Shown here in pieces: positions 24,114 through 33,568 of a stretch of DNA of 64,000 bases. The stretch comes from Haloarcula sp. DT43 (lineage in GTDB: Archaea > Halobacteriota > Halobacteria > Halobacteriales > Haloarculaceae). Position numbers and translations under genes: made by a program. The first letter of the stretch is position 1, and every line of letters starts with the position of its first letter. The notes below the pieces were generated by a model. The model saw nothing but the letters and a program-made list of their open reading frames with translations. It was not told where the DNA came from and did not search any database. Location of the stretch: positions 434,001 to 498,000 of the forward strand of contig NZ_JAYMGZ010000004.1 of the NCBI RefSeq assembly GCF_037078405.1. Reading direction: 5' to 3'.

Positions 24114-25547
24114 ATGGATTTATTTAGATCGGGCTTACAAATCTTCGTCGCACGATTATGTAAATCAGCTATATCATTTCTTGCTGTGGTTGTTTTCTCA
24201 CGAGAGCTTGGTGCAAATTCGATGGGTGTTTATTACCCTTTCATCGCTCTCCTTACTTTGCTTGCTATTCCATCTGATTTCGATATATCTGGGGCTACAG
24301 AGAAGAGAATTAGCGAAGATAATGAGAAAAGTTCGTATCTCGGAACTGCGCTTGTACTTAAAGCCTCGCTCTTAGCTATCACAAGCTTATTTTTATTTTC
24401 TGGTAGAGAATATATAAATCAATATCTGGGAATAAATCTAGCAATTGCTCTGATTCTCACCCTTTACGCTAGTCAAGCCGCTACATTCTCATTACATATT
24501 CTTCGTGGCGAACTCCGAGTAGGGGAAACCGCTGTTATTGAAGTTCTCCGACCCTTAAGTTGGTTGACTATGGGTTATATTTTCTATACCCAAGGATACG
24601 GAGTTAAGTCCCTTGTTTATGGCTATCTGATCGGGTCAATCATTATGAGTATTATAGGTTGGTGGAAAGTTTCAGTTCCAATTGGTCGTCCAACGATAAC
24701 TCATGCACGATCAATTTTTGATTACGGGAGATATAGTGTAATTTCATCTGTTGGAAGTCGTTTCTATAGTTCAATGGATGTGGCCATTCTATCCGTATTC
24801 GTTGCTGTTGATATCGCTGTGACCAGAGGTGAGATCGGAGCTTACGAAAATGCCTGGAGACTATCCTTAATTGTCGTGTTGTTTAGCCAATCTATTGCTA
24901 CTACTCTTTTTCCACAGTTTAGTCGTTGGAACGCCGAAAATGCAACTAATCGAATTGAAGCACTTATTCCAAAAGCACTACTACCATCGTTATTAATTGT
25001 TATTCCTGCCTTTGTTGGCACAGTCATTCTCGCAAAAGATCTGCTAAGTATTCTATTTGGCCCAGAATTTACGGTGGCATGGATTGCGTTAATAATTCTA
25101 ACAGGTGAGAAGATATTCCAATCAATTCACGCCATTCTTGGTCAAGCTCTTCAAGCAGTAAACCGTCCTGATTTATCAGCTTATGCGACAATTGTGGCAA
25201 TATTAATCAATTTTATACTTAACATAGTTTTGATTTGGGAGTTTGGTATTGTCGGAGCTGCTTTGGCAACATCCATCTCTTTTGCTGTAAATACCGGTAT
25301 TCAAGCATATTATCTCAGTACTATTATTGATATAGGATTTCCAGTTTCAGCAACTGCCTGGAGTCTCATCTCGTCATCACTAATGGGTCTGACTATATAC
25401 GTATTCAAAAATAATCGGGAAATCAGCTCAATTTTTGAACTTGTCATGGTGATAGTTGTAGGTATTATAACTTACAGTATCTTCGTACTTCTGTATCAAC
25501 CTATTCGATCAGAAGTGAGAAATATACTACATTCGAACATCTTATGA
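24114..25547 (+). CDS. Polysaccharide flippase (Wzx/MATE-MVF type)
   Basis: 477 aa with about 12-14 membrane helices and short loops. The first helix pair (SGLQIFVARLCKSAISFLAV, then FSRELGANSMGVYYPFIAL) is the standard signature of oligosaccharide flippases of the MOP superfamily, and the paired internal symmetry is visible (GRYSVISSVGSRFYSSMD in the second half). It would move a lipid-linked glycan across the cytoplasmic membrane for surface assembly or N-glycosylation. With the glycosyltransferases upstream it completes a plausible glycan export pathway. The translation start is the first ATG after a short spacer from the GT4 gene. Confidence 0.88.
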   Translation: MDLFRSGLQIFVARLCKSAISFLAVVVFSRELGANSMGVYYPFIALLTLLAIPSDFDISGATEKRISEDNEKSSYLGTALVLKASLLAITSLFLFSGREYINQYLGINLAIALILTLYASQAATFSLHILRGELRVGETAVIEVLRPLSWLTMGYIFYTQGYGVKSLVYGYLIGSIIMSIIGWWKVSVPIGRPTITHARSIFDYGRYSVISSVGSRFYSSMDVAILSVFVAVDIAVTRGEIGAYENAWRLSLIVVLFSQSIATTLFPQFSRWNAENATNRIEALIPKALLPSLLIVIPAFVGTVILAKDLLSILFGPEFTVAWIALIILTGEKIFQSIHAILGQALQAVNRPDLSAYATIVAILINFILNIVLIWEFGIVGAALATSISFAVNTGIQAYYLSTIIDIGFPVSATAWSLISSSLMGLTIYVFKNNREISSIFELVMVIVVGIITYSIFVLLYQPIRSEVRNILHSNIL

Positions 25548-25719
25548 TCTATCAAGGGGTCGCTTGCGAACTACCTACCTAATCTGACCTCAGTCCGTCG
25601 AGACGTACTTCATCGTTGAATCCAACTTCCGATAGAGAACCTTGGCAATATATGAACGACGATCCCGTCTCCGTTAGGATCGGAAGGATACATCCCGTTC
25701 GCTAAGTTGGACGTCATCG

Positions 25720-26190
25720 AATGGAATGCGTGTGAGCAGTCAAAATCCATCTCGTGTTTCCGTTCGCGTCTTAGGTGATCGGCTCGTTGACGCCTGCCTC
25801 TTTGGCCTGCTCTTTTACGGTCCGACCAATGAAACTCGGCCGAACCTTCGGCTTCTACTGGGTGAGAAAGAGGTAATCAGAGTCGCCGGCTGGTACGTAG
25901 GACTGGCGCTACTTTTCAATCCACCCACACATCAGGTAGTCCAAATTTTCGTGGTAGTAGTCGTATCGGATGTAGTTCCCGCTGCCCGCATTTGCCTTCG
26001 CCGGCGTGATTCCCATCTCGTGTTTCCGAAGTCGATGTCCGCAAGCTGGATGTTGGCCATTTCGACTGATCGAACTCCGGTCTGGTACAGCAATAGTATC
26101 ACCAGTTCGTTGTGGCTCACCGGCGAGCGGGGATGCTCGAATATCTTCTGAACATCCACAGGAGGGCTGGCTATGACGGCGTCGTCCGTA
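25720..26190 (-). pseudogene. Tyrosine recombinase (integrase) relic
   Basis: Reading the minus strand from about 26190, the sequence gives KIFEHPRSPVSHNELVILLL, YQTGVRSVEMANIQLADIDF (with the first catalytic Arg in GVRS), then after a frame change RYDYYHENLDYLMCGWIEK, a stop (25909-25911), RQSYVPAGDSDYLFLTQ, a stop (25855-25857), KPKVRPSFIGRTVKEQAKEA, GVNEPIT, a stop (25771-25773) and DANGNTRWILTAHTHS, where HxLRHS would be expected. At least three in-frame stops and one frameshift make it dead. It was probably the integrase of an element that brought in, or used, this island; no tRNA attachment site is seen beside it. Confidence 0.7.
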
Positions 26191-26411
26191 TTACCGGGCT
26201 GTTGGAGCGATACCAAGGAAACCCGAACAAAGCAGCGCCGAAAGTCTCTACTCCAAAATGGACTACCCGGTGGGTACCCCGTAGTTCTGATGTCGCGCCA
26301 GATGTTTGGCTGAGTTATGGAACAGGTATAGATTGGAACCGGCCGCCAATCTTGTTCTCTCGGGCCGATTCCTTTCTGCCAGCGCTCTTGGGTAAGCGAT
26401 TGTTGGTGGCG

Positions 26412-26819
26412 TCATAGCGCTGTTTCGAGGATGGTTTTGAGTGCTTCGTCGCCGGGTTTTCGGCGGACGCGTTTTCGAAGCTGTAACGCTCTGAGATAGG
26501 GTGTGAGTTTGTCTTTGGAGACACCTCGATGAGGCGAGAGCCACCGTCGCGCCAGCGACGCGTGGCTCTCGCAGGTGTTGACGTGCACGTCTCCATCAGC
26601 GTATTCACCCTCGCCGTGGACGACGTACTGGCGGTCGAATATGTTGTCCTCGTCGAGTTGTTCATACGCCCGAAAGCCTCGGTGTAGACAGTCAGCGACT
26701 CCTCTTTGCGGTCGTCAAGCAGGAGTCGAATCGTTGACTCATCGGCGGCTTTCGCCGGATGAACGTACGTTTCTCCCGTGCCGGAGTCAGCGAGGAGGAA
26801 CACGGGCGGCTTGTCTTCG
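26412..26819 (-). pseudogene. IS1595-type (ISXO2-like) transposase, truncated and frameshifted
   Basis: The minus strand reads EDKPPVFLLADSGTGETYV, PAKAADESTIRLLLDDRKEE and SLTVYTEAF; after a one-base deletion it continues in the next frame as FRAYEQLDEDNIFDRQYVV, GEYADGDVHVNTCESHASL, RRWLSPHRGVSKDKLTPYLR, to a TGA at 26412-26414. This is the C-terminal two thirds of an IS1595-family transposase, with the DDE-region HVNTCESHAS motif intact. The N-terminal zinc-ribbon and first Asp are missing, cut at about 26820 where IS5-type sequence begins. Confidence 0.75.
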
Positions 26820-26831
26820 TGAATACTCGGG

Positions 26832-27455
26832 GAGATCGGCCTCGACGCGCCCGATCTCCCCGACCACTCGACACTGGTCAAGTGGTTTGACAGAATCAAG
26901 ACAGCACTCTGGCGAGTGCTGCTGCGCCTATCGGCGCAGCTGCACGACCCAAGCGGCCATGCCGCTATCGACGCGACGTTTTTCGATCGAGAAAACGCTA
27001 GCAAGCACTACTGTCGCCGGACGAATTACCGTGTTCAAACGCTCAAAACAACTGCTCTCGTCGACACAGAAAGCCGGGCTATTCTGGATGTTCACTGTAC
27101 GACCGAGAAACGCCACGACACACAGCTCAGCTGGCAGGTCGCCCGCCGCAACGCGGGCGACCTCGCCAGCCTCGCTGCGGACAAAGGCTACGACTGGATG
27201 GAATTACGCGAAAAACTCCGCGAAGAAGGTGTGAGACCGCTAATCAAACATCGTGAGTTCCGGCCCATCAATCACGCGCACAACGCGCGGATTGATGGAT
27301 CTCGCTACCGCCAACGAGCAGTGTGTGAGACCGTCTTCTCAACGAATAAGCGCGCGCTCGGCGACGCCGTGCGTGCGCGAACTTGGTACGGTGAATTCCG
27401 TGAACTCGTCCTGATGTGTACCGTTCACAACATCAAGCAGGCGGTGAAACAGTGA
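26832..27455 (+). pseudogene. IS5-family transposase, N-terminally truncated
   Basis: The frame opens after a stop and reads EIGLDAPDLPDHSTLVKWFD, then AIDATFFDRENASKHYCRR (first catalytic Asp), LVDTESRAILDVHCTTEKRH, ASLAADKGYDWMEL (second Asp), and CETVFSTNKRALGDAVRART to a TGA at 27455. That is about 207 codons, versus roughly 270-290 in full-length haloarchaeal IS5 transposases, so the first 60-70 codons are gone. The truncation point abuts the broken IS1595 relic, so one element was probably inserted into or recombined with the other. The catalytic core is uninterrupted, but no start is available. Confidence 0.78.
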
Positions 27456-27497
27456 AATCAAACTCCGTCTGGCGATTCACCACGGCCAATTGCTTCA

Positions 27498-27762
27498 GAG
27501 CTTAGACTGGCCGATAAATTGGGACCATCAACAATATTCACTAGTGCCAGTGAACACGGATTCATTGATTTTCCACCAGCGGTCTGTGCTGTTAGCGCTG
27601 TACTTCAACACATCGAATCACTGTCTGATATGTGGGAGCAGCAGGCCAGAATACACAGGTTTGAACGAGCAACAGATTTACTACACCGTAGTAATTTTAG
27701 CAACTTGATCACTACTGATCACTACCAGTCTGAAGACTACCGTTTAGGTCCGGACGTTACCG
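27498..27762 (+). pseudogene. Unidentified coding-like 3' remnant
   Basis: A frame from about 27498 reads LADKLGPSTIFTSASEHGFI, DFPPAVCAVSAVLQHIESLS and RIHRFERATDLLHRSNF, which looks like real globular protein sequence, then drifts into low-quality sequence overlapping the end of the convergent UPF0179 gene. No family was recognised. It begins right after the presumed right end of the IS5-type element, so it may be a gene tail cut by insertion. Confidence 0.3.
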
Positions 27763-27780
27763 GTCGGCATAAAGACGATT

Positions 27781-28233
27781 TCAGCGATCCTCAGCCGCTC
27801 CCAACTCCACTAACGTCAGATTTCGGTCTAGCATACAGTAGTCGTGGGGCGGGTCACCAACAATCTCAGATATCCGATATTCCTCATCGAACTCAGCCCC
27901 AGCAGGCTCACAGTAGGGATGACTAGGACATTCAGTGTGCGGACAGGGACCCATCAGCGACGCCTTGCTGCCGGCGTACGCACCCTTCGACGGAACATTG
28001 GCCCGAATCGGCGCGGGCTCGACCTCGACGGCCCGAACGCCGTTGTCGTGCATAGCACAGTCTAGCGTTTGGCCGCTCTGTCGAACGTTGGTAATCCGGT
28101 AGCGGGTCCCGGTCGTCAGATTGAGACATTGGTCGCGGTAGGGACAGCCCGCACAGCCGCTGGCTTCGCCGCGGTAGACGAACTCCGTGCCAGCCTCGGC
28201 AAGGCGCGTTCCGACGAGCGTGACAGTAGTCAT
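27781..28233 (-). CDS. UPF0179 family protein
   Basis: 150 aa archaeal protein of the UPF0179 family. It starts MTTVTLVGTRLAEAGTEFVY and contains two cysteine clusters: CAGCPYRDQC near residues 27-36, and CPHTECPSHPYC near 97-108, with more Cys at the end (HDYCMLD). The spacing suggests metal binding, perhaps an iron-sulfur or zinc site, but no function is established for the family. It is a widespread single-copy archaeal gene, so this marks the return to the core chromosome after the island. The DUF5820 gene lies 32 bases upstream on the same strand and may be cotranscribed. Confidence 0.85.
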   Translation of the reverse strand: MTTVTLVGTRLAEAGTEFVYRGEASGCAGCPYRDQCLNLTTGTRYRITNVRQSGQTLDCAMHDNGVRAVEVEPAPIRANVPSKGAYAGSKASLMGPCPHTECPSHPYCEPAGAEFDEEYRISEIVGDPPHDYCMLDRNLTLVELGAAEDR

Positions 28234-28265
28234 ACCGAGCTATAGAACGCCGCCACGGTAAAGCA

Positions 28266-28643
28266 TCATGACCGCCCGGTCAGGTCGTCCAGTTTGTCCA
28301 GATAGGCTTCGCGGGGCACTTGGTACAGCGACCGGTAGTCCAGGTCACCGTCGGCGAACCGAGTCGCCAGCTCCACGGCACCCTCGACGGCGGCGTCGCG
28401 GCGCTCGTAGGAGTCGGCGTCGCGCTCGACATCGGGTTCCAAGTAGAAGGTGACGTACCAACTCTCCCCGGTCCGGTCAGCGCCGGGGCGGCGGGTCCGT
28501 TTACCGCGCGTGAGATAGATGGTCGGGAGACAGGGGGCCGGGAACTGCTCGGAGTCGAAGACGTCCGGGCGATACGCGAGAATGAGCTTGTCGTCGGTCT
28601 CGTTCCACACCGTCCAGTCGTCGGGAAGGGCCGACAGGTCCAT
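28266..28643 (-). CDS. DUF5820-type haloarchaeal protein
   Basis: 125 aa from ATG 28643. The longer frame begins with a TTG at 28709 and adds 22 residues without conservation, so the ATG was preferred. The body reads MDLSALPDDWTVWNE, LAYRPDVFDSEQFPAPCLPT, WYVTFYLEPDVE and DYRSLYQVPREAYLDKLD, a pattern I associate with the haloarchaea-specific DUF5820 family. The function is unknown. No membrane segments or cofactor motifs. Likely one transcription unit with UPF0179. Confidence 0.65.
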   Translation of the reverse strand: MDLSALPDDWTVWNETDDKLILAYRPDVFDSEQFPAPCLPTIYLTRGKRTRRPGADRTGESWYVTFYLEPDVERDADSYERRDAAVEGAVELATRFADGDLDYRSLYQVPREAYLDKLDDLTGRS

Positions 28644-28953
28644 ACCACCCGGTTCGCGCGGACCGGCAAGAATCCGCTGGTCCGCGGGGGCTAGTTCGTA
28701 CGACGGCAACTACGAGTGGCCGGGCCACATATCATGTCATCCGTTGCCAGATGCCAATCAGTCCAGCAACAGATTCACATCAATCCAGCGCTAAACACTG
28801 GCCGACCCACCAGAGAGAACAGTTGACAAGCGACATGGTATATAAGCAAACGAAAAATGAATGAAGTACGGTAACACACCTGTGGCCCGCCGTCCCCGTA
28901 TTCGACCGATGATCGCGCCGGGATTTGCCGGCGGTATACCCACAGAGAAGCAA
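28644..28953. other. Intergenic between divergent units, TATA-like element at 28838
   Basis: No gene is seen. A good TATA-like stretch GTATATAAGC at about 28838-28847 could be an upstream promoter for the rightward kinase operon, which would then have a leader of several hundred bases. Confidence 0.35.
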
Positions 28954-28974
28954 AGTTCTTATAGAAGCAGAACT
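28954..28974 (+). promoter_or_regulatory. Inverted repeat around a TATA-like core upstream of prkA
   Basis: AGTTCT (28954-28959) and AGAACT (28969-28974) are perfect inverted halves around TATAGAAGC. Such a dyad spanning a TATA-like core could be an operator for a dimeric regulator of the kinase operon. Confidence 0.4.
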
Positions 28975-28991
28975 CGTATAATAAATAGTAT

Positions 28992-29017
28992 CGGAAACAG
29001 TTCTCGACTGTTGTCCG
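28992..29017 (+). promoter_or_regulatory. Hairpin in the long leader of the prkA operon
   Basis: CGGAAACAGT pairs with ACTGTTGTCCG around TCTCG, with a one-base bulge. It lies about 200 bases before the ATG at 29214, in a stretch without an ORF. Possible leader structure or weak terminator. Confidence 0.35.
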
Positions 29018-29213
29018 TTACCACACCTGGTCGGAACAGTCCCCGCGTTCCGCCGGGCAGGTCAGCCATGGAAAGGCACACCCGTCATCCCGCGGCGAAG
29101 GGTGATTCGGCGGCTGTACGTGGTCACACACCGAGCGGGTGGTACCGACGACATGGACACACAGCGGCGGGGCCGTCCCGCGGCGGTCGACCACGGCGAA
29201 CTACTGAGATAGC

Positions 29214-31286
29214 ATGAGCAAGAACAAAGAGACACTCGAAGCGCTGAGCAAGGAGTACCGTGACACGATACCGGCGGACCTCCGGAAGACGAACACGTTC
29301 GACTGGTATCTGGAACAGCTGTACGACGAACCGAAAATCGCCCGCAACGCCCACCAGCGCGTGGCGGACATGTTCGACTACTACGGCAAGACCTACGACG
29401 AGGAGGCCGGCGTGGTCGAGTACGAACTGGCGAGCGAGGACCCGCTCAACGACGGCGAGAACACCTTCTACGGGCGCGTCATCCACGAGGCTATCCACGA
29501 GTTCGTGAACAAGGTCAAATCCGGTGCCCGCGGGCTCGGCCCAGAGAAACGCATCAAACTGCTGCTGGGCCCGGTCGGGTCGGGCAAGTCCGACTTCGAC
29601 CGACAGGTCCGGCGCTACTTCGAGGACTACACGAGCCGGGACGAGGGCCGGATGTACACGTTCCGGTGGACGAACCTCTGTGACGTCGTCCACGACCAGG
29701 ACCCCGCCGACGACGTGGTCCGGTCGCCGATGAACCAGGACCCGCTCGTGCTCCTGCCACAGGCGCAACGCGACAGGGTCATCGAGGACATCAACGCGGC
29801 GCTCGACGCCCCATACACCATCCGGAACGAGCAGTCGCTGGACCCCGCCTCGGAGTTCTACATGGACCGCCTGCTGGCCGAGTACGACGACGACCTCCAG
29901 GCCGTCCTGGAGAACCACGTCGAAATCGTCCGCTTCGTCGCCGACGAGAACCAGCGACGCGGTATCGAGACCTTCGAACCGAAGGACAAGAAAAACCAGG
30001 ACGAGACGGAGCTGACCGGCGACGTCAACTACTCGAAAATCGCCATCTACGGCGAGAGCGACCCGCGAGCGTTCGACTACTCCGGGGCGTTCTGTAACGC
30101 CAACCGCGGCATCTTCTCGGGCGAGGAGCTACTGAAACTCCAGCGGGAGTTCCTCTATGACTTCCTGCACGCGAGTCAGGAGCAGACTATCAAGCCCAAG
30201 AACAACCCCCGCATCGACATCGACCAGGTCATCGTCGGCCGGACGAACATGCCCGAGTACCGGGACAAGAAGGGCGACGAGAAGATGGAGGCGTTCAACG
30301 ACCGGACCAAGCGCATCGACTTCCCCTACGTCCTCCAGTACGAGGCCGAGGCCCAGATTTACCAGAAGATGCTGCGCAACGCCGACCTGCCGGACATCCA
30401 GGTCGAGCCCCACACCCTGGAGATGGCGGGGCTGTTCGGCGTCCTCACCCGAATCGAGGAGCCCGACAACGAATCGATAGACCTCATCCAGAAGGCCAAG
30501 GCCTACAACGGCGAAATCGACGAGGCCGACGACGTGGACGTCAAGAAGCTCCGCGAGGAGGCCGAGAAGATGGCCGACATCGGCGAGGGGATGGACGGCG
30601 TCTCCCCGCGGTTCATCGGCGACGAAATCGCCGAGGCCATCATGGACTCGATGCACCGGAGCCGCGACTTCCTCTCGCCGCTGACGACGTTCAACCACCT
30701 CGAAGGCAACCTCGAAAACCACGGCTCCATCGACGAGGAGTCGTTCAGCAAGTACTACCGCTTCCTCGAACTCGTCCGCGAGGAGTACAAGGAGCGGGCC
30801 ATCGAGGACGTGCGCCACGCGCTGGCGTACGACATGGACGAGATTCAGCGCCAGGGCGAGAAGTACATGGACCACGTGATGGCCTACATCGACGACGCGA
30901 CCGTCGAGGACGAACTCACCGGCCGCGAGCAGGAGCCCGACGAGCAGTTCCTCCGGTCCGTCGAGGAGAAGCTCAATCTCCCCGAGGACCGCAAGGACGA
31001 CTTCCGACAGGAAGTGTCCAACTGGGTGTCCCGACGCGCACGCGAGGGTGACACGTTCAATCCGCAGGACAACGACCGCCTGCGACGCGCGCTCGAACGC
31101 AAGCTCTGGGAGGACAAGAAACACAACATCAACTTCTCGGCGCTGGTCTCCAGTTCGGAGATGGACGACGAGGAGCGCAACCAGTGGATAGACGCCCTCA
31201 TCGAGCAGGGCTACTCCGAGGAGGGGGCCAAGGAAGTGCTCGAGTTCGCCGGTGCGGAGGTCGCCAAAAGCGAGATGGAAGAGTAA
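29214..31286 (+). CDS. prkA: PrkA-type serine protein kinase, first copy
   Basis: 690 aa, usual length for PrkA/YeaG. An AAA+-like core has Walker A GPVGSGKS at residues 119-126, a Walker B-like region around FDYSGAFCNANRGIFSGEE, and VIVGRTNMPEYRDKK as sensor. The C-terminal third is the PrkA kinase-associated helical domain (DGVSPRFIGDEIAEAIM). The family is linked to stationary-phase and nutrient-stress signalling in bacteria (yeaG-yeaH-ycgB) and to sporulation in Bacillus. In haloarchaea the same gene set occurs without sporulation. First gene of a four-gene operon; the stop TAA overlaps the next ATG by one base. Confidence 0.9.
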   Translation: MSKNKETLEALSKEYRDTIPADLRKTNTFDWYLEQLYDEPKIARNAHQRVADMFDYYGKTYDEEAGVVEYELASEDPLNDGENTFYGRVIHEAIHEFVNKVKSGARGLGPEKRIKLLLGPVGSGKSDFDRQVRRYFEDYTSRDEGRMYTFRWTNLCDVVHDQDPADDVVRSPMNQDPLVLLPQAQRDRVIEDINAALDAPYTIRNEQSLDPASEFYMDRLLAEYDDDLQAVLENHVEIVRFVADENQRRGIETFEPKDKKNQDETELTGDVNYSKIAIYGESDPRAFDYSGAFCNANRGIFSGEELLKLQREFLYDFLHASQEQTIKPKNNPRIDIDQVIVGRTNMPEYRDKKGDEKMEAFNDRTKRIDFPYVLQYEAEAQIYQKMLRNADLPDIQVEPHTLEMAGLFGVLTRIEEPDNESIDLIQKAKAYNGEIDEADDVDVKKLREEAEKMADIGEGMDGVSPRFIGDEIAEAIMDSMHRSRDFLSPLTTFNHLEGNLENHGSIDEESFSKYYRFLELVREEYKERAIEDVRHALAYDMDEIQRQGEKYMDHVMAYIDDATVEDELTGREQEPDEQFLRSVEEKLNLPEDRKDDFRQEVSNWVSRRAREGDTFNPQDNDRLRRALERKLWEDKKHNINFSALVSSSEMDDEERNQWIDALIEQGYSEEGAKEVLEFAGAEVAKSEMEE

Positions 31287-33568
31287 TGACAGGCGAGGAG
31301 TACATCGACCGCGCGGACGCGTCGCTCGACGCCGCCTACGAGGCCCCGATGAGCCTCGCGGAGTACGTCGACACCGTCCTCGAAACGCCCCAGGTCGCGG
31401 CCCACGCCTCGAAGTACCTGCTCGACGCAATCGAGGCGGCGGGCACCCGAACCGTCATCGAGGAGGGCGAGGAGAAGGAGCGCTACCGCTTCTTCGACGA
31501 CCCGCACAACGACGGCGAGCACGCCATCCTGGGCAACACCGAAGTGCTGAACGCCTTCGTCGACGACCTGCGCTCCATCGCGGCGGGCCGCGGGAAAGAC
31601 GAGAAGATAATCTGGCTCGAAGGCCCGACGGCGACGGGCAAGTCCGAGCTGAAGCGCTGTCTCATCAACGGCCTGCGGGAGTACTCGAAGACGCCAGCGG
31701 GGCGGCGCTACACCGTCGAGTGGAACGTCGCCGGGGCCGGCGGCAGCGCCACGAGCATGACCTACGGGAACGCTGTCGTCGAGGACGAGGACGACTGGTA
31801 CGAGAGCCCCGTCCAGGCCCACCCGCTGACGGTGTTCCCCGACGACGTGCGGGCGGACCTGCTCGCCGAGGTCAACGAGCGGCTGGACGACCACATCCCC
31901 ATCCGCGTCGACGGCCAACTCGACCCGTTCTCGCGGGAGGCCTACGACTTCCTCGAAGAGCAGTACCGCCGGCAGGGCGAGACGGACCTGTTCTCCGCCG
32001 TGACACAGCCCGCCCACCTCCGGGTGAAGAACTTCGTCGTGGACGTGGGCCGGGGCATCGGCATCCTCCACTCCGAGGACGAGGGAACGCCCAAGGAGCG
32101 GCTCGTCGGCTCGTGGATGCACGGCATGCTCCGTGAACTCGATTCGCGGGGCCGGAAGAACCCCCAGGCGTTCAGCTACGACGGCGTCCTCTCGCAGGGC
32201 AACGGCCTGCTGACCGTCGTCGAGGACGCGGCCCAGCACGCCGACCTGCTCCAGAAGCTGCTGAACGTCCCCGACGAGTCCCACGTCAAACTCGACAAGG
32301 GCATCGGGATGGACGTCGACACACAGCTAGTCATCATCTCGAACCCCGACCTCGAAGCCCAGCTCAACAAACACGCCGACCGCGAGGGCCAGGACCCGCT
32401 GAAGGCGCTGAAACGCCGGCTGGACAAACACGAGTTCACGTACTTGACGAACCTCTCGCTTGAGGCCCAGCTCCTGCGGCGGGAGCTGACCAACGAGACT
32501 GCGGTCTGGGACCCCGAGTCCTGGGACGAACTGGAGACGTGGATTCAGGAGCCCCTGACCATCTCGGTCCGGGACGAGGTGGCCACGGCCACCGAGAAGG
32601 AACTGGCCCCCCACACCGTCGAGTCCGCGGCGCTGTACGCCGTCGTCTCGCGGCTCGACAGCGCCGAGATACCGACCGGGCTGGACCTCGTGGACAAGGC
32701 CCTGCTGTTCGACCGGGGCTACCTGATGGAGGGCGACGAGCGGGTCGACATCGAGGACTACGACCTGGAGACCACCGCCGGAGACGGCGACCACGGCATC
32801 CCGGTCACCTACGTCCGTGACATCATCGCCGACCTGCTGCACGAGCCACAGGACCGCCACCACCCCGACCTCCCGGTCGAGCACGTGCTGATGCCGCGGG
32901 ACGTGCTCAACGCAGTCGCCGAGGGGCTGGAGGACGCCCCCGTGTTCTCGACCGGCGAGGCCACGGAGTACGAGGAGCGCGTCGTGACTGTCAAGAACTA
33001 CATCTTCGGCCAGCAGGAACAGGACGTGCTCGACGCGATGATGCGGGACAAGCGCGTCGACGAGGCGACCGTCGAGGAGTACATCGAGCACGTCTACGCC
33101 TGGGAGTCCGACGACCAGATAGAGAACGAGCGGGGCGAACTCGTCGACCCGGACCCGCTGAAGATGAAGGTGTTCGAAATCGAGCACCTGGGCCGGTTCG
33201 ACGAGAAGAACTACGACGGCAACGACCCCGACCACGCCGTCGAGCAGTTCCGCACCGACAAGATAATCACGGCGCTGAACCGCCACGCGTGGCAGCGCCG
33301 CGACGAGGAGTTCCGCGTCGGCGACGTCAACCCCAAGGAGATTCCGGTCATCAACACCGTCCTCGGCAGCTACGACTGGGACGACATCCAGCGGACCTAT
33401 GCGGACTTCGAGCCCGGGCAGTGGGACAACCCCCCGTCCGGGACCGAGACGGCCCGCCTCAAAGCCAAGACGCTCGACAACATGGTCGAGATGTTCGACT
33501 ACACCGAGGCGTCGGCCGAACTGACGAGCAGGCACGTCATGAGCCAGGTGAGTTACAGATGGGACTGA
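31286..33568 (+). CDS. PrkA-type kinase, diverged second copy
   Basis: 760 aa from the ATG at 31286 that shares one base with the preceding stop. Walker A GPTATGKS is at residues 113-120, and an equivalent region [20 protein letters not shown] followed by [17 protein letters not shown] aligns with the PrkA core, but it is longer and clearly diverged from the first copy. Haloarchaea commonly carry two adjacent PrkA-like proteins; they may form a heteromeric complex or act on one another. It ends by overlapping the DUF444 gene by ten bases, so translation is coupled through the operon. Confidence 0.82.
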   Translation: MTGEEYIDRADASLDAAYEAPMSLAEYVDTVLETPQVAAHASKYLLDAIEAAGTRTVIEEGEEKERYRFFDDPHNDGEHAILGNTEVLNAFVDDLRSIAAGRGKDEKIIWLEGPTATGKSELKRCLINGLREYSKTPAGRRYTVEWNVAGAGGSATSMTYGNAVVEDEDDWYESPVQAHPLTVFPDDVRADLLAEVNERLDDHIPIRVDGQLDPFSREAYDFLEEQYRRQGETDLFSAVTQPAHLRVKNFVVDVGRGIGILHSEDEGTPKERLVGSWMHGMLRELDSRGRKNPQAFSYDGVLSQGNGLLTVVEDAAQHADLLQKLLNVPDESHVKLDKGIGMDVDTQLVIISNPDLEAQLNKHADREGQDPLKALKRRLDKHEFTYLTNLSLEAQLLRRELTNETAVWDPESWDELETWIQEPLTISVRDEVATATEKELAPHTVESAALYAVVSRLDSAEIPTGLDLVDKALLFDRGYLMEGDERVDIEDYDLETTAGDGDHGIPVTYVRDIIADLLHEPQDRHHPDLPVEHVLMPRDVLNAVAEGLEDAPVFSTGEATEYEERVVTVKNYIFGQQEQDVLDAMMRDKRVDEATVEEYIEHVYAWESDDQIENERGELVDPDPLKMKVFEIEHLGRFDEKNYDGNDPDHAVEQFRTDKIITALNRHAWQRRDEEFRVGDVNPKEIPVINTVLGSYDWDDIQRTYADFEPGQWDNPPSGTETARLKAKTLDNMVEMFDYTEASAELTSRHVMSQVSYRWD

